Shown in pieces: positions 1-11,639 of a stretch of DNA of 64,000 nucleotides (its first letter is position 1; every line of letters begins with the position of its first letter). The stretch is from Brassica napus (taxonomy: Eukaryota; Streptophyta; Magnoliopsida; Brassicales; Brassicaceae), in contig NC_063437.1 of NCBI RefSeq assembly GCF_020379485.1, positions 5,156,806 through 5,220,805 on the forward strand, given 5' to 3'. A program made the position numbers and the translations under genes. Under the pieces are notes generated by a model, which was not told the origin of the DNA, searched no databases, and worked only from the letters and a program-made list of their open reading frames with translations.

Positions 1-2509
1 AATGAAATTTGGTTTGAAGATAATAAGCCATAAACAATTTAGGAGGTCATTTGCCTGTTACGTATTAGCTGTAAACTTTGTTGGTGGAGAAGCTTTTCGT
101 GATTGTGATCTAAGGAGGTAAATGAGATTATTACTGGGCTGGGCATGCATATTGATCAAATGGAATGTAAGTTATTTTATTAATCCGAAACACTTAAAAG
201 TGTTGGACCATTATAACTATGTCCTGAGTTTTTTTGAAAAGCTCGCAACTCGCGTTGGACAAGAGTTGTTTTTTTCCGGATTCTTTCATAGTCATACACA
301 CAGAGATGGACATATACACCAATAGGATTTCAGGTGACACACTTTTAATTTTGTTCTAAAGTTAATATATATGCATTTTTGTAATATTGAACCAAGTTTT
401 TTTTAACGCTGGATTGTATTATTAAGCCTTCTAGGCAAGAGTTCTAAACAATGACAACTACAAAAAACGAATGTAGAAAAAGGATATGCCAGTAGAGATC
501 CAAAGTAAACTAACACATCTATTTTGCGTATGGAGGACTATAAAATCTCCATATTTTTTTTTGGAATAGGTGAATCTCAAAGGACATAATCTTCGTATTA
601 ATCCAAAAACACCGCACTTTGGACTGAATTAAGAATGATTGACACTCTCTTTTTATTACTCCACTAAGAGCCAACGAGACAAGACAATTCTTTATATTAC
701 TCTATTGATAATAAAGAAAGAGAAGCAAAACGAATCAAACAAGCTGATGTCAGAGCTGTAGAAGCCTCCGGCCATTTGCTTAAAATTACAAAAAATGTCT
801 CATTTTCTCTCTTTATGGCTAGGGTTTTTAACACTGTCTAATATTGAACCAATTTTATTTTCTATTTTGACATACCATTAATTATAACTCACTAAGACTA
901 TGTGCATTGATGATGTTGAATTACGCATTGATGAAATTTTTAAATTTATAAATAAAACTCATGGATTAATCAGTTGAAATAAATTTAATTGGGCCCAAAT
1001 TCTCACGTAGCAGCTTTTAATTAGTGAAAATATTGACCAAATCAAGATAGGTTACACATGCTTACTTTTAGTGATTGTCCAAATTTTTTGTCTTTTTTTT
1101 ATCTCAACCAATAATCCGTACACATTTATTTTATAATGAAATATTTAAAAAAAAGGTTATACCAAATTTCATAATTTTATGATATATAAATAGAGACTAA
1201 TTTCATTTTATTCAGAGTAGAAAAAAATTTTTCACTATAATCAACTATTTTAATGTTTTAAACTTATTTTTCAATGGATTCCAATAATAGTCTTTTTAGC
1301 ACCCAAAGTTCTTCAAATTTTCTTTGTAACTACCTAAATCCCAAAAATTAAAAATAAAATAAAATTTATTAAACGTTACGCCATTTTTGTTATTTAAGCT
1401 ACTTACAATAACAAATATATTAATATGTAATTATTATATTGTAAAAGCTAAAAATATAAATTAAAATAGTTGGGTAAAATGTTAAATTTTATTAAACAAA
1501 ACTATTGTACATGTCAAAATGAAATGGGTGTTGAATAATTAGGTGAAAGAGAGAGATATGATGATGTAGAGTGTTAAAAACAAAGAGGTGTGGAATTTTT
1601 ACCCCCTTGTAGATTGTTTTAACTCTTCTATTATTAAATTATAAAAACTCTTCTACAAATTCATTATTTATTTTTGTTCAAACTACAAACTCATTAACTA
1701 AGATTATGTACAATGGTTTCAACACACAACACCCTCCACATCATCTTTTCTTTCTTCCACTTCTTATTCTTTCTTTTCCACTTAATAATTCAACATTAAC
1801 TCATTTTATACTCTATAATGGTATGTTTAGTACAATTCAACACCGTACCCTACCATTTTTATTTTTATTTTATTTTATTTTATGTTTTTATTTTTATGAT
1901 TACATATTAATAGTAATTATTGATCTATTTTCTCAATGAAGATAGGAAAAGATAGAAACATGAGTTTATAAGAGGCTAAGTAGAAAATTCATGTTCAAAA
2001 GATGATTTTTATTTGTTCAAATCAAATGAAAATGTCTCTATAAATAGATTATGAAAAATGATTTTTTTTTTTGAAATACATAATTTTATTATACAATAAT
2101 TGAATCGAATAAGGTAGAAAAATCAACCGGAACCTTTTTCTCAACTAATGGTTTGGTGCCATGTGGGAAATTTATTCAACATGTTTAATTCCACTTCATT
2201 TTCAACCAATTATTCCACAGCTCATTTCATTTAATCAACTCTTGAAAATACAAAATTTAACATCTCATTGTATCTAGTCTAGCACACATCTTAATATATT
2301 TAGATAATTACTTTGAACTTAAGCACTTATAGATTTAGGTTAGAAGATTGACGTATTTCTTTTATTATCAAAAATTATCTTCTTCGTTTGTCCTCTTCTT
2401 CTTTAAGAAAAGCAAAACAGATTATTAATCACCATTAATATTAATGAGCAACTATATAGATTTTTAGTTTAATTATATTTTGTACTTCTACTCTTTTTTA
2501 ACAGTTTGT
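1..2509. other. AT-rich spacer, no gene seen
   Basis: The stretch is AT-rich with short open frames only. I see no conserved domain, splice-consistent gene or clean element ends. Positions about 1440-1620 and about 5090-5270 share a loosely similar AT-rich text, which suggests an old dispersed repeat whose borders I cannot set. Confidence 0.5.
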
Positions 2510-3200
2510 TAGTTGTTTCTTATTTTAGTTTCAGACATGGAGAATGTTTGATTATTTTTGAAAAGAAAAGCTCCATCATCATCTCAGAATGACTTAGATT
2601 ATTCGGAAAATCTATCATGTGGGTGTGCTGATCGAAAATGAATATAAGAATAAATACATTGTTTCTTTGGATGGAATAAATAAAAAACATTTTAAAAACG
2701 AAGAAAGGTTTAACGGTTTTCAAAACAATGTAGTAATGAAACATGAAAACTTGATGAAACAATCTGTCTATCAAGGATGCTTTGCATAAATAAGATGATA
2801 TCACGAATAATGATTATCGTATTCAATTAAATTTTTCCATTGATGCTTCAAGATTCTTGTTGCGACAAGGGTTACATTTTCGTGGTACTGAAGAGAAATA
2901 AGAATCTCATAGTAGTGATAACATTGTTGAACTCTTGAAATACGCTGCCAAAAAATGAAATTACGATTAAAATTGTTTTAAGAAAGGCTCTAGGAAACAA
3001 TCAGATAACTTCTCCAAATATTCAGAAAGATATTGTGCATTGTCTTACGAAAGAGCTTGTTAAAAGTTTTATTGAAAAAAATTGATCATGATGTATTTAG
3101 TTTGTTGGTGAGAGTATGTTGATTTTTCTTATAAAGAGCAAATAACACTATTTTTTGGTATGTTGACAATAGTAGATAGTCAAAGATAGATTCATAAGTC
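2510..3200 (+). pseudogene. hAT-type (TTF zinc-finger/DUF4371-like) transposase relic, N-terminal part
   Basis: Translating around 2810-3150 across several stops and shifts gives text in the order expected of plant TTF-type hAT transposases. There is a run reading as NASIDASRFLLRQGL-like residues, then FRG-, ELLKYAAK-like residues, then a PNIQKDIVHC-like segment. These match the DUF4371 region that lies between the TTF zinc finger and the RNase-H-like core. Frame is lost several times, so it cannot be functional. The relic appears to continue at 5278, after about 2 kb of other repeats, in the same orientation and in the expected order. The assignment rests on recognised family patterns, not an alignment. 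Confidence 0.5.
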
Positions 3201-3572
3201 ATACTCATGTACGTGGGAAAAAGTGCATTTTACAACCCAAACAATCTCGTTTGTGCGTAATACTACATGAACTATCGAATAGGGTGGAATACAACCCCAA
3301 CTGCATATTTATTTAAATTTCATACCCCAACTTTCATATGTGACCTCGTTTTCTCCCTTGACGACAATCCCGTTAGTCTACTGTTATCACAAGCCGAGAC
3401 ATGAGCCGTAGTGACTGAAATAGTAACCAAAACGACATAGTTTTATCTCTCAACACAAAACGACGTAGTTTTGTATTTGGGGTTAAAATTATATTTTACT
3501 TCTTCTTCTCCATCGTTATTACTATGGTTTCTCCATTCTCTTCCCAAATCATGAGTCTTGAAGATTAAAGTG
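3201..3572. other. unassigned repeat-like spacer
   Basis: This stretch separates the two parts of the hAT relic. It contains motifs such as AAACGACGTAGTTTTG that recur in Brassicaceae repeats. I found no coding domain and no clear termini. Confidence 0.35.
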
Positions 3573-3580
3573 TCTAGAAC

Positions 3581-3801
3581 CAGGGGCGAAGCCATGTTAT
3601 AGTATATGGAGGCCTGTGCACCCATAACATTTCTATATAACATAAATTTTTGTTAAAGAAAGTGTTGAAAATCTGTTGATTCTAGTGGAATAGTGATGTA
3701 GTGCACCCTCATCAACCCATGTTCAATCCCTACTATCTACCTATTTTTGTTTTTATTATTAATAATGCACCCATTAGGTAAATTTCCTAGCTTCGCCCCT
3801 G
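3581..3801. mobile_element. hAT-type MITE (221 bp) with 8-bp TSD
   Basis: The element begins CAGGGGCGAAGC and ends GCTTCGCCCCTG, a near-perfect terminal inverted repeat. It is bounded by the exact 8-bp direct repeat TCTAGAAC at 3573-3580 and 3802-3809. An 8-bp TSD with CAGGG-type ends is diagnostic of hAT elements. The interior has no coding capacity, so it is non-autonomous. It lies in the DNA that splits the hAT transposase relic. The perfect TSD suggests a fairly recent insertion. Confidence 0.92.
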
Positions 3802-4090
3802 TCTAGAACTCAAGCGAGTGTGTGAATGTTGTAAGGGTCGTGATAGATAGTATTGAGCATTTTCACAGCAAGCGAAGATGAGGTAATTTCGAGTTATTTT
3901 TGTCATTCTGATAGTTAAGATTAAACTAAATAAATGTGACAATTTGGTTAGTTTTAACTGTCTTTTTCTCTGTGTCTATTACTTGATAATGGAAGTCAAA
4001 TATTGTTTAGTTCTGTGTGTTTTATGAAGAGAAGAGCTTGAGATATTAGTGCACATCAACTGTTCGATGAAATGTCACAGAGAGTAAAAA

Positions 4091-4303
4091 ATGTCTTTTA
4101 ATGACAATTTTGCTGCTTCTCTTTGCAGCATGTGGGAAATTATGAAGTTCAGTGTAAAATGTGGAGGGTATTGGGTGAAGAATCATAGAGGCGAGGTTGG
4201 TTATATTGGTGGTGAGGTGATGACCATCAACTGTAAATCGGAGGAGTTATTAACGCATTGGCAGAAGAGTTTGGAGAAGGATTATGTTTTGAAACTTTTT
4301 TAA
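4091..4303 (+). pseudogene. small ORF, possibly N-terminal fragment of a MULE protein
   Basis: This is a 70-codon ATG-initiated frame. The middle part (FSVKCGGYWVKNHRGEVGYI) resembles the start of N-terminal domains of plant Mutator-like transposases, which often open with a strand of the form V-x-C-x-G-x-W. No transposase core follows. After the stop the DNA changes to a poly-T-rich non-autonomous MULE-like repeat. It could be a chance ORF. No regulatory features are apparent. Confidence 0.25.
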
Positions 4304-4570
4304 ATTTTTTTTTTTGAAAATCAAAAATTATGTTTGAAACTATTTTTTTTTAAAAGTTATATTTTTAAGTATTATTTATATATTTATTATAATCCTAAAT
4401 TTCATATTCCAAAAACTCTCTACCCCACCCCTCAACTCTAAACCCTAAGTTTATGTTAGTTAACCCTAGAGGTATAAATATCGTCTACCCTTCATTAAAA
4501 GTAAGAGTAAAAGTGATTAGTGTAGAGATGAAAAGTGGTACTATGAATGTGGTAATTGTGGTAATTTCTC
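4290..4570 (+). mobile_element. partial copy of the Mutator-type MITE found at 49534-50071
   Basis: The segment from ATTATGTTTGAAACTATTTT through the CTAAACCCTAA and AAAAGTGATTAGTGTA blocks to GTGGTAATTTC runs in the same order as 49790-50071. It lacks the left end of that element, so it is a truncated, diverged copy. It contains telomere-like CTAAACCCTAA text that is part of the repeat. Confidence 0.6.
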
Positions 4571-4951
4571 AATTTTTTTCAACATGTTGAAACCCAAAAA
4601 CATGGTGTCCACAAGAATTTATATTGTTTGTTTATTGGTTGTTGATATTAATGATATTTTGTATTCACCTTAATTATTTGAAGTAATTTATTATATAACA
4701 AATCAATTTATTTCTTTTATTATTTAGTATCAAAACAATTTTTTTTTGTGATCTACAAACAGAGACTACTTTCATGTAATTTGAAAATATACAAAAAATC
4801 GTCTTTACCATAATTTTTATGTATTTTCAATAAATTTTGTCTATATTGTTAAATATTCTTTTGTAAAATATATCATAAAATTTCAAATATAATTATTTTT
4901 ATTTAAATTGATAATTACTTTATTTAATAGTTTTAATATGTTTAACTATTA

Positions 4952-5056
4952 AAAGTGTCAGGATACAGCCGTCTTTCATCGTTCACATGGATCAACATCT
5001 TCCAGTTTGGTTTACAGGGTCAATATGAGTCTGTAATGTTGTTGACAAAAAAAAAT
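4952..5056 (+). mobile_element. LINE 3' tail, 5'-truncated (about 105 bp)
   Basis: The text closely matches the 3' end of the larger LINE copy at about 9990-10090: the last RNase H codons, the ATATGAGTCTGTAA region and a TTGTTGACAAAAAAA tail. It is flanked by an imperfect 13-bp direct repeat (TGTTTAACTATTA at 4939-4951, TGTTTAACTGTTA at 5057-5069). Severe 5' truncation, an A-tail and a TSD fit target-primed reverse transcription. Confidence 0.75.
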
Positions 5057-5277
5057 TGTTTAACTGTTATTATTTAATTGCAAAGTCTAAAAATATAAGT
5101 ATGATATATAAAACTATAGTTAGGGTGTTGGATTTTTTCCAGGTAAAACCATTGTAGGTTATATGTGTTGAATGTATATTAAATTATTATGTGGAAGAAA
5201 AAGAGTATGATGTAGAATGATAAAAGTGAAAATTAAGGTGTCGATAAAATTCAACTAATGTACATAGTCTTACAAAG

Positions 5278-6557
5278 GTGAGAGCGCAAGGTTATGATGG
5301 TGTAAATAACATGAAGGGTGATGAGTTCAATGGTCTAAGGTCATTAATGTCAGAAGAAAGCGAATCAACATATTATGTTCATTTTTTTGCTCATCAGTTT
5401 CAGTTAGTTGTTGTGGCAGTTGTCAAAAAATATTTTGATGTTGCAGACTTCTTTGATATGATTTCTCTGTTGTTGAATGTGGTGACAGCTTCATGTAAAA
5501 TGAAAGATATGTTGGGAAAGTGTCATAGAGAAACAATTAAGAAATAAGTTAATGATTGTGAACGCAATACTGGAAAATGGTAAATCAGGAGGTTATGTTC
5601 AAAGACCAGGGATTACTCATTAGGGTCTTACTATAGAACTTAACAGCGTGTGGTTAAGTGTTTCTTATATCGTTAAGGTGCTTGAATGTGTTCAGAATGA
5701 TAGTGCAAATGACTTGAAAAGACGTCAAGCACATGGCCTTCTCATTAACGTTGATAACTTTGACTTTGTGTTCTATTTCCAAGTGATGTTGCATCTTTTA
5801 TAAGTCACAAATAGTTTGTCTACGGCCCTACAAAACACAGACCAAGATATTTTTAATGCAGTATCGTTAGTATAACCAACAAAAAGACAGTTGCAGAAGT
5901 TTTGAGATGATGGATGGAACTCTCTTATGATTAAAGTTTCTTCTTTTTGTAAGAAACATGGTATTGAATAGCTTGACATGGATGAAGGTTTCATTGGCAC
6001 AAGGAAGCCAAGGAAAAAGATAGAAGTAACAAATGAACATCAATATAAGGTCAATTGCTTGTATGAAAGTTTGGATTTGCAGCTTCAAGAATTCAACGAT
6101 CGCTTTAATGAGGTAAACACTAAACTGCTTATTTGTGTTTTTTTTTAATCTCCCATTGGTTCATTCTCTCAGTTTGACCATACAAAATTGATGAGGTTAT
6201 CGAAATTATACCCATCTGACTTTAGTCATGGACAGTGCATATCGCTTGACCAACAATTAGATATACATATTGATAACATTCAAAATGACGAGAGGTTTAC
6301 TCATTTACAATATCTTGGAGAACTTGCTCATACTTCGGTGGAAACACGAAAAACATATGTCAGTTTCTTTGATTTCTAGGCTTCTGAAATTGGTTTTCAT
6401 TTTGCATCTTGCCACTGCAACTGTCGAGAGAAGTTTTTCAGACATGAGGATTGCAAAGAATGATCGACGAAATTGGATTGGAGACAGTTTCGAATTATTG
6501 ATTAATTTGTTTTGTCAAAAGATGTATTGCAGAAACTTACAAAGTAAAAAATCGTAG
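5278..6557 (+). pseudogene. hAT-type transposase relic, core and C-terminal dimerisation region
   Basis: Frames at 5278-5547 read RAQGYDGVNNMKG followed by YYVHFFAHQFQLVVVAVVKK, the QGYDGAxNM and HCFAHQLQL signatures of plant TTF/DUF4371 hAT transposases. The conserved Cys of that motif is Phe here. At 6370-6520 another frame reads VFILHLATATVERSFSDMRIAKN, the hAT C-terminal dimerisation motif, with a RNWIGD run close behind. Stops and frame changes separate the blocks. Together with 2510-3200 it looks like one ancient element. No intact reading frame or ends were found. Confidence 0.8.
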
Positions 6558-6663
6558 GATGCTTTTGCTAAACATTTTAATTTAATAATTTTATATTAAA
6601 ATTACAAAGTAAAATATGATTTTAATACAAAGTAAAAAAATACTTTTAATTATGTATTGACAC

Positions 6664-7290
6664 CAGTTAAAAACTCCTGGATCCTCCACTGCATATAAAA
6701 TGATAACCACTTCACCTTTTGGATGAGTTACCTTATACGAGCGTCTCAGGGTTTGCAAACATGAATCTTAACCCTCACATAATCCTTTTGTGACTTTTTT
6801 CGAATAAAAAGCCACTTCAATGCCTTGTCTTGCAAATTCTCCTAAAGATGTTAAATCTTGTGTTGTATAATGGTTGACCGGAACATTATGCATTTGAACC
6901 CACACATCGATATATTGCAAGTAACCCGCAAGCGGTTTTTACACCCATCTTTTGATTTTTAAAGACCATAGATCGAAACTCAAAAGTAAAAAACTCTTCT
7001 ACCAAAGATATCCACTAAGTTGTCTTCATATTTAAGGATGAACTGAATTATTTCCTTTGATAGAGCAACTCCCTTTACTATGTCATAAAGCTGTCATTTT
7101 CTTGACATATCTAGAATCAACTCATACATTTTTTGATGCTGAGGATTGATCACTTGACCTACCTAGCTGGCTGATTTTTTTTTCATTATGTAGACCTCAG
7201 AGAGGTACAGTAATTGAAAGGTTCCTTATCTTTTTCTTCGACTGGCATCTTCAATAGGGCATTGTCTAAACTGAAAGACATAAATACTTT
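6664..7290 (-). pseudogene. LINE ORF1-like (DUF4283) relic
   Basis: Read on the minus strand from about 6945 down to 6690, the DNA gives LAGYLQYIDVWVQMHNVPVN, then LGEFARQGIEVAF, then VTHPKGEVVIILY. The 'I-x-V-W-V-Q-x-x-x-(V/I)-P' text is typical of the DUF4283/CCHC nucleic-acid-binding ORF1 of plant LINEs. A stop and drift interrupt it. No reverse transcriptase follows, so it is an isolated fragment. Moderate confidence because the similarity covers one domain only. Confidence 0.4.
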
Positions 7291-7299
7291 TAAAACTCA

Positions 7300-8756
7300 G
7301 ATTTTGACCCAAAAAAAAATGAGAACATTGATTTTAATTAGTGTAGCTTGAAAGATATCAGTAGTTGAAACCAGAAACCATAGAAAAGGGTTAAGATTAG
7401 GTATAAAAATCTTAAAAGCTGTTAAAAGTAGAGGAGATTTACTAAACAAATGTGTTTTAAGCCAAAAACTCTTCTTAACTTATATCCAATGACTATAATT
7501 ATGAAACAGAGTGCTAAGCTCACCAGTGGGGGACATATAAAAATAGCTTTTGATGTTTGGTAGATCATTCTTATCTTATTAGTGGGATAACAATATTGAG
7601 GGTAAATATTCACCAAGTAATCATATAATAAAGTAAGGTTTAGATGTGACAATTTTGCACATAAATGTACCAAATGCATATCCTTTGTGTGTGGCTGTTT
7701 TTCAAGAGTGACTTTCACAAAACAAACTATGATATACTATATTTGTTACACATATAGTATAGAGAAATTGAATGTGGTCGTTGGTACATAAAGTGAAAAA
7801 CGAAGAGACGGTGGAAGAGATGAAAAGATGATGGATGACAACGATGGTGGAGAAAAAAGACAGTACTGAAGATACGATGAAACAACCCATAATAGTGGTA
7901 TTTGTTGATGTTATATAGGATAACAACAAACACAATTAACAATGTGTTCCAAGTCTATTATGTAAATGTAAAATAGAATAGAATACAAAAATAGTAAATT
8001 ATTTATCTTTTCTAATCATGTTTACTAACTGGCGGGACAAAAGCCATGTTCATTTCTCTGACGCAGCGTTAGAGGCTGCGATAAAAAAATAACAAACCGG
8101 TGAGAGAAATTTCAATGGTGTGCGGCGACTGTAACTGCTCGTCTTTTTTGTACTTTTATTGTCGATGTAAATAACATCGTCCCCACAAGTACTTTGACAT
8201 GTCGCTAGCGTCCGATGATAACATATTCTTACTCTTTAATCTGATTGGTAGTTGAGTTGTCACTTAAATTCTTTTTTTACGCTAGTCGTAGACGCAGCGT
8301 TCCAGAATGAACAGGGATAAAGAAGAATGTATCACACAGCATTGATGGAGAAGAAAGTGGTGGCTATGATGCCATGACCGATGATAATGGATATTATAGC
8401 TGGAGGTGATTGAGAAGAAAAAAAGGCGAAGGGAAGAAGGAAGTGGAGAACAAGAAAGATGAGAATTTAAAATAAGGAAAATGAAGAGAAAGAGAATAAG
8501 CGCAGAGAATAAGGAAAATGAAAAAGAAAAAGAAAAAAAAGGAGTAGGAGGAAAATGAGGAGGAAGATCAAAGGGAAGAGGAGTAAAGAAAAACAAAGAA
8601 CATAACCAAAATGAGAATGAAAACAAAAGAGGAGGATGGGGTATAACATACTATACTATTAATAAAGTAGTATAGTATAATATATACAATATCCTATAAA
8701 CAATTAAATATTGGTTGTTGGAAGACAATTAACAAAGCAAGATGAGATAAATAGTA
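7300..8756. other. AT-rich spacer with purine tract
   Basis: No gene is supported here. Positions 8047-8320 are bounded by loosely inverted text (TTCATTTCTCTGACGCAGCG and CGCAGCGTTCCAGAATGAAC) and may be an old MITE. Positions 8409-8640 are an almost pure purine tract on this strand, whose complement produces long Phe/Ser-rich open frames that I regard as artefacts. Confidence 0.5.
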
Positions 8757-8952
8757 CATTATAACCTTTTTAAATCAATACTCTATAAATTAATATACAC
8801 TAAAAATCTCTATAAAATAATATAATTTTATAGTCCCAAATTGAGTTTTTGGTTCAGTTAGTATATCGATAAATTAATATCTCTATAAATTAATAAAAAA
8901 ATTTATAGTTTTGGTGTAGTTCCAACATTATTAATTTATGGAGGTTTCACTG
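8757..8952 (-). mobile_element. Emigrant/pogo-like MITE (about 196 bp)
   Basis: On the minus strand it begins CAGTGAAACCTCCATAAATT, close to the CAGTAAAACCTCTATAAATT terminus of Brassicaceae Emigrant (Tc1/pogo-type) MITEs. The other end reads CATTATAACC inward. It follows TA at the left, as TA-targeting elements do; the right flank is TG. A second copy in the opposite orientation lies at 62308-62502. Confidence 0.75.
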
Positions 8953-9572
8953 TGTTACATTGGATCTTGCGTTTTGTCATTTAAAAATGCTAGACCAATT
9001 AATTCATAACAATGACATTTAAGTGTTTATATTAACATAAAGTCTAGTTTCTATTATATTTGTTACTAACCAAAAATATAGAATAGACTATATCGCGCAA
9101 TGTTCATCTTATCGAATTTGCTAAATGTTTATAATCCAGGTGATCTATTTTAGATTTTACACTCTTTCTACAATTACACTCTGACGAACTCTCTATAGTT
9201 GTAAAAATTAACATCATTGATCAAAGCACCTGTGAATCGATCATCTTAGCGTAAAAAATAGCAAAAATATATTTTTGACCAAACTACCATAAATATATAG
9301 CATATCATAGTGTTTTCTTATTATGTGCATAGATTCATTATAGTATTTTTAGGTTATTTTATGTGATTTCCCTATCTTATATCACACAAAACTTTATTTT
9401 GTCAACATTTATATCACACATTTCTAAACTTTAATTTGTATAACTTAGTTAGTAGTTGTCTTTAGGATAGCCAACTATCTATGAGATAGTTATCTATAGG
9501 ATACATGATTGCATGTTTAAAGTAGAAGTCTAGTGTGATTGATCTGTAATACGGAAAACTCATGTTCTAATC
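8953..9572. other. AT-rich spacer, nothing recognised
   Basis: No coding region, repeat border or regulatory site could be supported in this stretch. Confidence 0.5.
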
Positions 9573-9583
9573 CCATAGTAGTT

Positions 9584-10092
9584 ACAAGTCAGACCTACGA
9601 TACAAACTTCAGGACGATGGTGTTTTATAGATGGTTCTTGGAAAGATAAGGATTTATTTTCGGGACAAGGATGGTATAGCACCTTACCGGGATTCGATGG
9701 TTTATTAGGAGCAAAGAATGTAAGGGCATGTCTTTCACCTCTCCATTCGGAGATGGAAGCTTTGATTTGGGCAATGGAATGTATGAAGAATTTAAGACAG
9801 TTTCAAGTTACATTTGCGACGGATTGTTCTCAATTGGTGAAGATGGTTTCGGAACCAGAAGAGTGCCAGCATTTGGAAGTTATCTGGAAGATATCAAGCT
9901 CCTACGAAGGAGTTTCCTCAACTCAGATATTATTCATGCACCTCCAACGGAGAATCAAATGACGGATAGCTTAGCACGCAGTGCTAGAAGACAACCGTCT
10001 TTCGTCGTTCACATGGATGCGGAGTTACCGATTTGGTTTACAGAGTCAATATGAGTCTGTAAATGTCTTGTTGTCAAAAAAAAAAAGAAATT
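9584..10092 (+). mobile_element. 5'-truncated LINE carrying the RNase H domain, with 11-bp TSD
   Basis: The frame starting near 9615 reads a plant LINE-type RNase H domain: RWCFxDGSWK-like start, GQGWYSTL, then MEALIWAMECM, TFATDCSQLVKMV and a terminal SLARSARRQPSFVVHMD. It is interrupted by one frame change near 9860. The body ends in an A-rich tail (10075-10090). It is flanked by the exact 11-bp repeat CCATAGTAGTT at 9573-9583 and 10093-10103. Only the 3' end of the element was copied, so no endonuclease or reverse transcriptase remains. Confidence 0.88.
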
Positions 10093-10103
10093 CCATAGTA
10101 GTT

Positions 10104-10648
10104 CGACCCTAAAGATTGTGAAACTACCAATAAAAATATATAATATTTAAGCAAAACTACATATATTTTAAAATCGTTTCAAGGTCTAAGCTAAGATATG
10201 AAACTTATTTTTAATAATTATTGATAAATTGTAACTATTTCAAAAAAATAAAAATAATAAGAAAACCCATATTATTTTGTAAATGTAACTGTTTATTTTT
10301 TAAATGTATGTCTTAGAATGTTTAAAAAAAAATCTTGGCCACTAAAATGCTAAATCATCCATAAATTTAATATGAATAAATTATGGTTAAACTAAATAAA
10401 TCCTATCGATAAATACGTATAAAATAAATAATTTTAATTTATATAAACAGATCACTTTAGTTAAATTATCAGAGAAACAACAACAAAAAACTTGTAAAAT
10501 AAATCACATATAAATTAATCAAAAGTCAATAGCAAAAGTAATTGTAAAGGCGGTGTGTATCTCAAGAGAAACAAAGGAAAATATTAATCACACAATTTAA
10601 ATCCAAAACAAAATTTCATTTCTACTGTACATGAAATTACCGTCTTTA
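10104..10648. other. AT-rich spacer, nothing recognised
   Basis: No supported gene or element borders. Confidence 0.5.
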
Positions 10649-10909
10649 AAGCATCTTCAACCCACCTCTATTTCTACATCTATAATAGTATTTAGAGGCA
10701 AAACCACTTCAACCCATCTCTATTTTTGCCTTTAAAATAGAGATTGCTATTTTCTCCTCTATTTATAGAGGAAGAAATAGCATTCCTCTATATTTTGCTC
10801 TATATGTAGAGATCTCTATTTTAGAGAAATACATTGGAGTAAAACTCATTTCTATTATAAAGTTCCTCTATTTTAGAGGTAAAAATAGAAAAATACATTG
10901 GAGATGGTC
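10649..10909. mobile_element. Tourist-like MITE (about 261 bp), TTA TSD
   Basis: The ends AAGCATCTTCAACCC and CATTGGAGATGGTC form an imperfect terminal inverted repeat. TTA lies at both flanks (10646-10648, 10910-10912). The interior repeats blocks such as CTCTATTTTAGAG in both orientations. Three-base TWA duplications and the GCATCTYCAA end mark the PIF/Harbinger-derived (Tourist) class. Relatives sit at 38718-39196, 38800-39034 and 43906-44147. Confidence 0.75.
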
Positions 10910-11013
10910 TTAGTCACGTTCACGGTGCAAATGCATATAGCGTCTCACATTTTTCTATTAGTTTTTTCTGTGCTTTAGGATCCTAAGAGCACGTGCAACG
11001 GAGGATGACTCCG

Positions 11014-11115
11014 AATCCGTCACACGAGTCCGTCGAAAAAATGGTAATATAATATGATTATTAATGCTAATAACATTAAGGATTGGTCCGTGATTAGCAT
11101 GTTGACGGACTCGAT
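11014..11115. repeat. subterminal inverted repeat in the Harbinger left end
   Basis: CGAGTCCGTC near 11015 and GACGGACTCG near 11105 are inverted copies. ATGCTAATAA and GATTAGCATG also pair within the interval. Such subterminal inverted repeats can be transposase-binding sites. That role is inferred. Confidence 0.5.
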
Positions 11116-11639
11116 CCTTGGGGCACGTGGCGAAAGGTGAGTGGATGAAGCGAGATTGGGTTAGGAGGTGTTGAGAAAAATTAGGTCATTCGACCGAAGG
11201 AAAGAAAAAAAATTTCCTCTCGACGCTCTCGACTCTCGACGGCGATTTGGTAAACCCACCATCGCGATTGGTCTCCCTCGGATCCTGAAGGTAAATCGAA
11301 GGCTTGTCTGCTATTTTCATCGATCTAGAGTCGCTGCTTCTTCTTTTCCTGTCAATCTAGGGTTTTGTTTTTACGATTTTGGGATTTTTCGTTTCAAAAT
11401 TAGGGTTTGAATACGATTTTGGTATAAAACGAAAGGGGGGTTTTGGTTTAAATCGTTTCATTCGCTTTGTTCATTTTGTTTCTTCTCGATTTTGGTTAGA
11501 TAAAGGATTCATTGAAATTCAATTCGTTTCTTCTCGATTATGTGTGTCTATGTCGATATGTTTGTGTGTCTTTCTCTTTTATGAAGATCGTTGCTAATCT
11601 GTGCTGCTTGTTTCTCTCTTATGGTGGAGGTTAACGAGA

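Noticed and set aside
122..325. 67-codon ORF at the window start
   Set aside because: No recognised family, no splice context and AT-rich surroundings.
7422..7942. Three overlapping minus-strand frames
   Set aside because: No domain, overlapping phases and AT-rich composition.
8282..8626. Phe/Ser-rich minus-strand ORF
   Set aside because: It is the complement of a purine tract; composition explains the open frame.
11168..11597. Two short plus-strand frames before the Harbinger coiled-coil gene
   Set aside because: They look like an untranslated leader with T-rich text; the recognised protein start is at 11640.
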